A DNA stretch of 64,000 bases from Pseudomonas orientalis. Lineage in GTDB: Bacteria; Pseudomonadota; Gammaproteobacteria; Pseudomonadales; Pseudomonadaceae. The notes under the pieces are model-generated. The model was not told the origin of the DNA. It saw nothing but the letters and a program-made list of their open reading frames with translations, and did not search any database. Of this stretch, positions 60,840 through 64,000 are shown piece after piece (the first letter of the stretch is position 1; every line of letters starts with the position of its first letter). Made by a program: the position numbers and the translations under genes. The stretch lies in contig NZ_CP018049.1 of NCBI RefSeq assembly GCF_002934065.1, positions 2,974,501 to 3,038,500 of the forward strand, read 5' to 3'.

Positions 60840-61262
60840 TTACTGCGACAGGCGAATGACTTCGACTTGCGCCTTGGAAGCGTTGCGATAAGCCGTCACT
60901 TCCAGTTCCACCTTGTAGACCGTCGAGCCCAGCGGCGGGCACGTGACGGTGCTGGCCGGGTCGACGCCGCGAAACTTTTCGCCGATCAAGGCCATTACCG
61001 CCGGCACGTCCTTGGGCTCCTGGATGAACACCCGCGAGCACACCACATCCGCCAGGCTGGCATCGACTGCCTTCAAGGCCGACTCGATGTTGGCGAACAC
61101 CTGGTGCGTCTGCTCGAGGATATCTTCGGGGATCAGCTTGGTTTGCGGGTTGCGGCCGGCGGTGTTGGACACATAGATCCAGTTGTCCACCACCACCAGG
61201 CGCGAATAGCTGGCCTGATCTTCAAACGGGGAACCGGTCTTGAGCTTGATGATTTTTGTCAT
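60840..61262 (-). CDS. RidA/YjgF-family protein
   Basis: 140 aa. RidA hydrolyses reactive enamine/imine intermediates. The family core is visible: IYVSNTAGRNPQTKLIPEDI, EQTHQVFANIESALKAVDAS and VCSRVFIQEPKD with the substrate-binding Arg. Near the C-terminus, STVTCPPLGSTVYKVELEVTA. Encoded between the oxidase and the cyclodeaminase-like gene, a sensible partner for an imine-forming oxidase. Confidence 0.9.
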   Translation of the reverse strand: MTKIIKLKTGSPFEDQASYSRLVVVDNWIYVSNTAGRNPQTKLIPEDILEQTHQVFANIESALKAVDASLADVVCSRVFIQEPKDVPAVMALIGEKFRGVDPASTVTCPPLGSTVYKVELEVTAYRNASKAQVEVIRLSQ

Positions 61263-61296
61263 GTCGAAGGTCTCGTCAGTTGTAAAAAGGAATGGC

Positions 61297-62436
61297 TCAG
61301 CGCAGCTCCGGGGTTTCCCACAGATTCAACTTCACGCCGATGCCTCTTTCGATCGCATTGCGGTACACCACCGTGCCCCAGGCCACGTCTTCGACCGGCA
61401 TGCCGCCGACCGACATGATGATGATTTCTTCATCGTTGCGACGGCCCCGGGCATCGCCGGCGATGATCTTGCCGATGTCTTCAAGCTCATGGAGCTGCAT
61501 CTTGCCTTCGGCGATCATGTCCATGAACCGCACGCCAATCACCGGCACGTTGTGGTGCGCAGGCTTGGGCAGTTCTTCGAACCAGGCTTCGTAAAGGCCG
61601 GTGTTGTCCAGCACCTTGCGCACGTCGGCGCGCTCCATGCCTTCGTCCAGCGAGCAGGCCGCCGGCATCGCCATGAAGCAACCCGGCTTGACCCACTCGC
61701 GCTTCACAATTGGGTACTTTGAGGGGTCGCCCGTCTCACCGGAGCTACAATAAGTAACAAGGTCGGAATCACGGACCACCTCTTCGAGGCTGTCGACCAC
61801 TTTAATCGTGGTGATCTGCGGGTAGGTGTCCTTCACCCAGGCAAGAAAATCATTCAGGCTCTTCTCGCCACGGCCCTTGATTTTCAAGGTATCGATTAAT
61901 GGGCAAACGGCGATGAATGCGGCGAGCGTGGTCTTGCCCATCACGCCCGGGCCGAGCAGGCCGACCACTTTCGAGTCCTTGCGCGCCAGGTGGCGCGCGC
62001 CCACACCGGGGATCGCACCGGTGCGATAGGCCGACAGCAGGTTGGCGGACATATGCGCCAACGGTGCTCCGGTGTCGGGGTCGTTGAGGGTGAACATCAG
62101 GATCGAGCGAGGCAGGCCCTTGTCGCGGTTGGCAATATTGGAGCCGTACCATTTGACGCCTGCGGTGCAGAAACTGCCGCCCAGGTAGGCCGGCATCGCC
62201 ATCATGCGCCGGTCAGCGGTGGGCTTGGGCATGTTCGGGAACGGCGATTCCTTCGGGAATATCACCATTGCGCCGTGGGAATCGTTGTTCGGGCCAGCCA
62301 TGCGATAGTCGCCGCTATACAGCAGCGCGAACATCTCTTCCATGGTGTTCACACAGGCGAGCATGTCGGTCACGCCGGCGCGGATCATGTCCTGCTCGGA
62401 CAAGTAGATGAAGTCTATTTTTGTAGTAATGGACAT
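61297..62436 (-). CDS. Ornithine cyclodeaminase/mu-crystallin family protein (tyramine-oxidase-subunit-B-like)
   Basis: 379 aa. NAD(P)-binding Rossmann part KVVGLLGPGVMGKTTLAAFI and the substrate region SYRTGAIPGVGARHLARKDS match the OCD/mu-crystallin family, with NMPKPTADRRMMAMPAYLGG before it. Such proteins are annotated as tyramine oxidase subunit B when next to a FAD oxidoreductase and RidA, as here. First gene of the unit, probably under the divergent AraC gene. Confidence 0.8.
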   Translation of the reverse strand: MSITTKIDFIYLSEQDMIRAGVTDMLACVNTMEEMFALLYSGDYRMAGPNNDSHGAMVIFPKESPFPNMPKPTADRRMMAMPAYLGGSFCTAGVKWYGSNIANRDKGLPRSILMFTLNDPDTGAPLAHMSANLLSAYRTGAIPGVGARHLARKDSKVVGLLGPGVMGKTTLAAFIAVCPLIDTLKIKGRGEKSLNDFLAWVKDTYPQITTIKVVDSLEEVVRDSDLVTYCSSGETGDPSKYPIVKREWVKPGCFMAMPAACSLDEGMERADVRKVLDNTGLYEAWFEELPKPAHHNVPVIGVRFMDMIAEGKMQLHELEDIGKIIAGDARGRRNDEEIIIMSVGGMPVEDVAWGTVVYRNAIERGIGVKLNLWETPELR

Positions 62437-62620
62437 AATTATTCTCGGACTGAAGGTGATATCACCGCGGTAGGCGCGGCTCCACGCTATCGACCTTGAG
62501 TATCAGCGGGCGAACCTGGGCGGTATTGTAAATTTCGGACATCGACATCTATTCCGCGCGCAGGAATTGGCGCGATAAATGCGTGATTATTCGCGCATAA
62601 CGCCCTTTGAAGGTCCGGTC

Positions 62621-63448
62621 ATGGTCAACCTGTTTGCGCCGACGCTGAAGCACCACACTGCATACGAACAACCCTGGTTCGTACTCAATTCATCGCGCTA
62701 TTCGGTAATGCCTTCGGATCACCCGGCGATCTCGCATTTTTACGCCTTCGACGTTGCCCACTCGGCCGACCTGCTGGCGGTTCCGGATGGCTGTGTGGAC
62801 ATCGTGTTCGACTGTGACCCCACGCGCCCCAGCGTGAGGATTTGCGGCACGCCGTTGGTGGCGCAGCGCGTGGAGTTGCTGCAGGGTCATCATTATTTTG
62901 GCGTGCGCTTTTCGCCGGGGGTGATTCCCGGCTTTATCACCGTAATGGCCGAGGACCTGACCGAACGGGAATGGGACCTGCTGGAGGTGTCTGCGTTTGC
63001 TCAGCGCATTTTCGAGAGCATCGTCCAGGCCCCGCAGTTGCAGGAGCAAATGAAGCTGTTCAACGACTATCTGATCCCGCGCCTGATGGGCAGGACCTCG
63101 AAGTTGACGGCCATGGTCATTCAACAGGCGCTCGCCCATCGCGGCGACCTGCGCATCCAGCAGCTGGAACACCTCAGTGGCTACACCAGCCGCACCATTC
63201 ATCGTCAGTTCAGCCAGGACACGGGCTTGTCGCCCAAGACCTTCTGCCGGATCATCCGCTGCCAGGCGGCGCTGGAAACCCTCAATACCCAACACGATGT
63301 GTCGTTCTCGGAACTGGCCCTGGATCTGGGCTTTTCCGATCAGTCGCACTTCCTGCGCGACTTCAAGAAACTGGTCAGTACCACGCCCTGCGAATACCAA
63401 CGCAAAATGCTGCGAAACGCCTATAACGACCGCATCTGCTTCGCCTGA
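62621..63448 (+). CDS. AraC-family transcriptional regulator
   Basis: 275 aa from the ATG at 62621 (GAAGG 7 bp before it); ATG 62579 with AGGA upstream is the alternative (289 aa). N-terminal beta-rich sensing domain (FVLNSSRYSVMPSDHP, GTPLVAQRVELLQGHHYFGV) and C-terminal double HTH (LRIQQLEHLSGYTSRTIHRQ; VSFSELALDLGFSDQSHFLR). Divergent from the amine-catabolism genes and the likely activator of them. Confidence 0.88.
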   Translation: MVNLFAPTLKHHTAYEQPWFVLNSSRYSVMPSDHPAISHFYAFDVAHSADLLAVPDGCVDIVFDCDPTRPSVRICGTPLVAQRVELLQGHHYFGVRFSPGVIPGFITVMAEDLTEREWDLLEVSAFAQRIFESIVQAPQLQEQMKLFNDYLIPRLMGRTSKLTAMVIQQALAHRGDLRIQQLEHLSGYTSRTIHRQFSQDTGLSPKTFCRIIRCQAALETLNTQHDVSFSELALDLGFSDQSHFLRDFKKLVSTTPCEYQRKMLRNAYNDRICFA

Positions 63449-63615
63449 ATCCCTGTCCCCTGCCCTCGCCGAAAAAAATATTCAGCGCCTCCATCATTTC
63501 TCCATAAATCCTACGCTGAACGTGCATGCTGACGAGGCATCATCCTATCCGTTGCTGAACGCCTGCGCGCCGTTGCAGCATTGAGACACCGCCCAGCACA
63601 TCGACCGAGCACACC

Positions 63616-64000
63616 ATGACTGAATCACTCCTTGCATCGAGCTCCAACCAGGCACTGGTCCTGATCGCCGAAGACGAGCCGGAAATTGCCGACATCCTCT
63701 CGGCCTACCTCAAGCGCGCCGGCTTTAAAACCGCGCATGCTCAGGACGGGCGGCGCGCGCTGGAGCTGCATCAGACGCTCAAGCCCGATCTGTTGCTGCT
63801 CGATGTGCTGATGCCCAAGCTGGACGGCTGGATGGTGCTGGCCGAAGTTCGTCATCGCGGTAACACGCCCGTGATCATGCTGACGGCCCAGGATCAGGAC
63901 ATGGACAAGCTCATGGGGCTGCGCATAGGCGCCGATGACTACATCGTCAAACCCTTCAACCCGGCGGAAGTCATCGCCAGGGTCCAGGCCGTGCTGCGTC
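63616..64000 (+). CDS. OmpR-type response regulator, receiver domain (cut by window end)
   Basis: 128 codons are present. Receiver domain with acidic pocket AEDEPEIAD (Glu19/Asp20), phosphoryl acceptor Asp63 (LLLDVLMPKLDG), Thr90 (IMLTAQD) and Lys112 (YIVKPFNPAEV). It ends where the linker to a winged-helix DNA-binding domain would start. It resembles BaeR-like regulators; the partner kinase is outside the window. Confidence 0.85.
   Translation, partial: MTESLLASSSNQALVLIAEDEPEIADILSAYLKRAGFKTAHAQDGRRALELHQTLKPDLLLLDVLMPKLDGWMVLAEVRHRGNTPVIMLTAQDQDMDKLMGLRIGADDYIVKPFNPAEVIARVQAVLR

Overview
The window is chromosomal DNA of a Pseudomonas, most likely of the P. fluorescens group. This is inferred from the MvaT/MvaU-family nucleoid protein, the ahpC/ahpF, gor, galU, modABC and arsB genes, a tRNA-Leu, high GC with GC-ending codons, and several fluorescens-type REP/REPIN elements (REP cores such as GGGAGGGGGCTTGCCCCC and GTAGGAGCGAGCTTGCTCGC). 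No species can be fixed without a search.

Layout. 0-28.6 kb is mostly core housekeeping and stress DNA: the end of an EAL phosphodiesterase, an H-NS-like protein, glyoxalase I, ahpF and ahpC, a divergent tyrosine-recombinase/KfrA-type pair resembling the Tn4651 cointegrate-resolution genes tnpS/tnpT, gor, galU, a tsdBA-type dihaem cytochrome pair, alkB and ada (alkylation repair), a nitronate monooxygenase, modABC behind a ModE-like palindrome, topoisomerase IB, an ABC-F ATPase, azlCD, an internally deleted arsR beside arsB, LysE and DinB-family genes.

28.6-35.6 kb starts at tRNA-Leu(TAA) and is a decayed prophage or integrative island. It holds remnants of lambda-like tail genes (gpI-like and NlpC/P60 gpK-like), a truncated integrase, a many-times frameshifted yejK/ndpA and a frameshifted DUF3606 gene. 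Between them lie intact AT-rich cargo genes: an RDD membrane protein, a 59-aa acidic protein, a cytoplasmic trypsin-like protease, a DUF6338 membrane protein with a 58-aa GYQP-repeat partner, a GNAT acetyltransferase and small hypotheticals.

35.6-47.1 kb is an export region: a four-gene DevBCA/TolC-like ABC exporter, a repressor with two tandem HTH domains and one LexA-type S24 domain, and a divergent RND operon (fusion protein, HAE1 pump, outer-membrane factor). The repressor sits between the two exporters, and the interval before the RND operon has nested palindromes.

47.2-57.9 kb holds an outer-membrane barrel divergent from a tightly packed operon: DUF6152, an unknown periplasmic protein, an alpha/beta-hydrolase-like protein, two DUF6644 membrane proteins, a DUF6162 protein, a ZnuABC-like metal ABC transporter, a second binding protein lacking the family's His ligands, a small periplasmic protein and a DUF4198 protein. 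This looks like a composite metal-acquisition system and is my best candidate for an undescribed system.

57.9-64 kb has a REP-rich stretch with a large inverted repeat, an alpha/beta hydrolase, an amine-catabolism trio (ornithine-cyclodeaminase-like protein, RidA, FAD oxidoreductase) with a divergent AraC regulator, and the start of an OmpR-type response regulator cut by the window edge.
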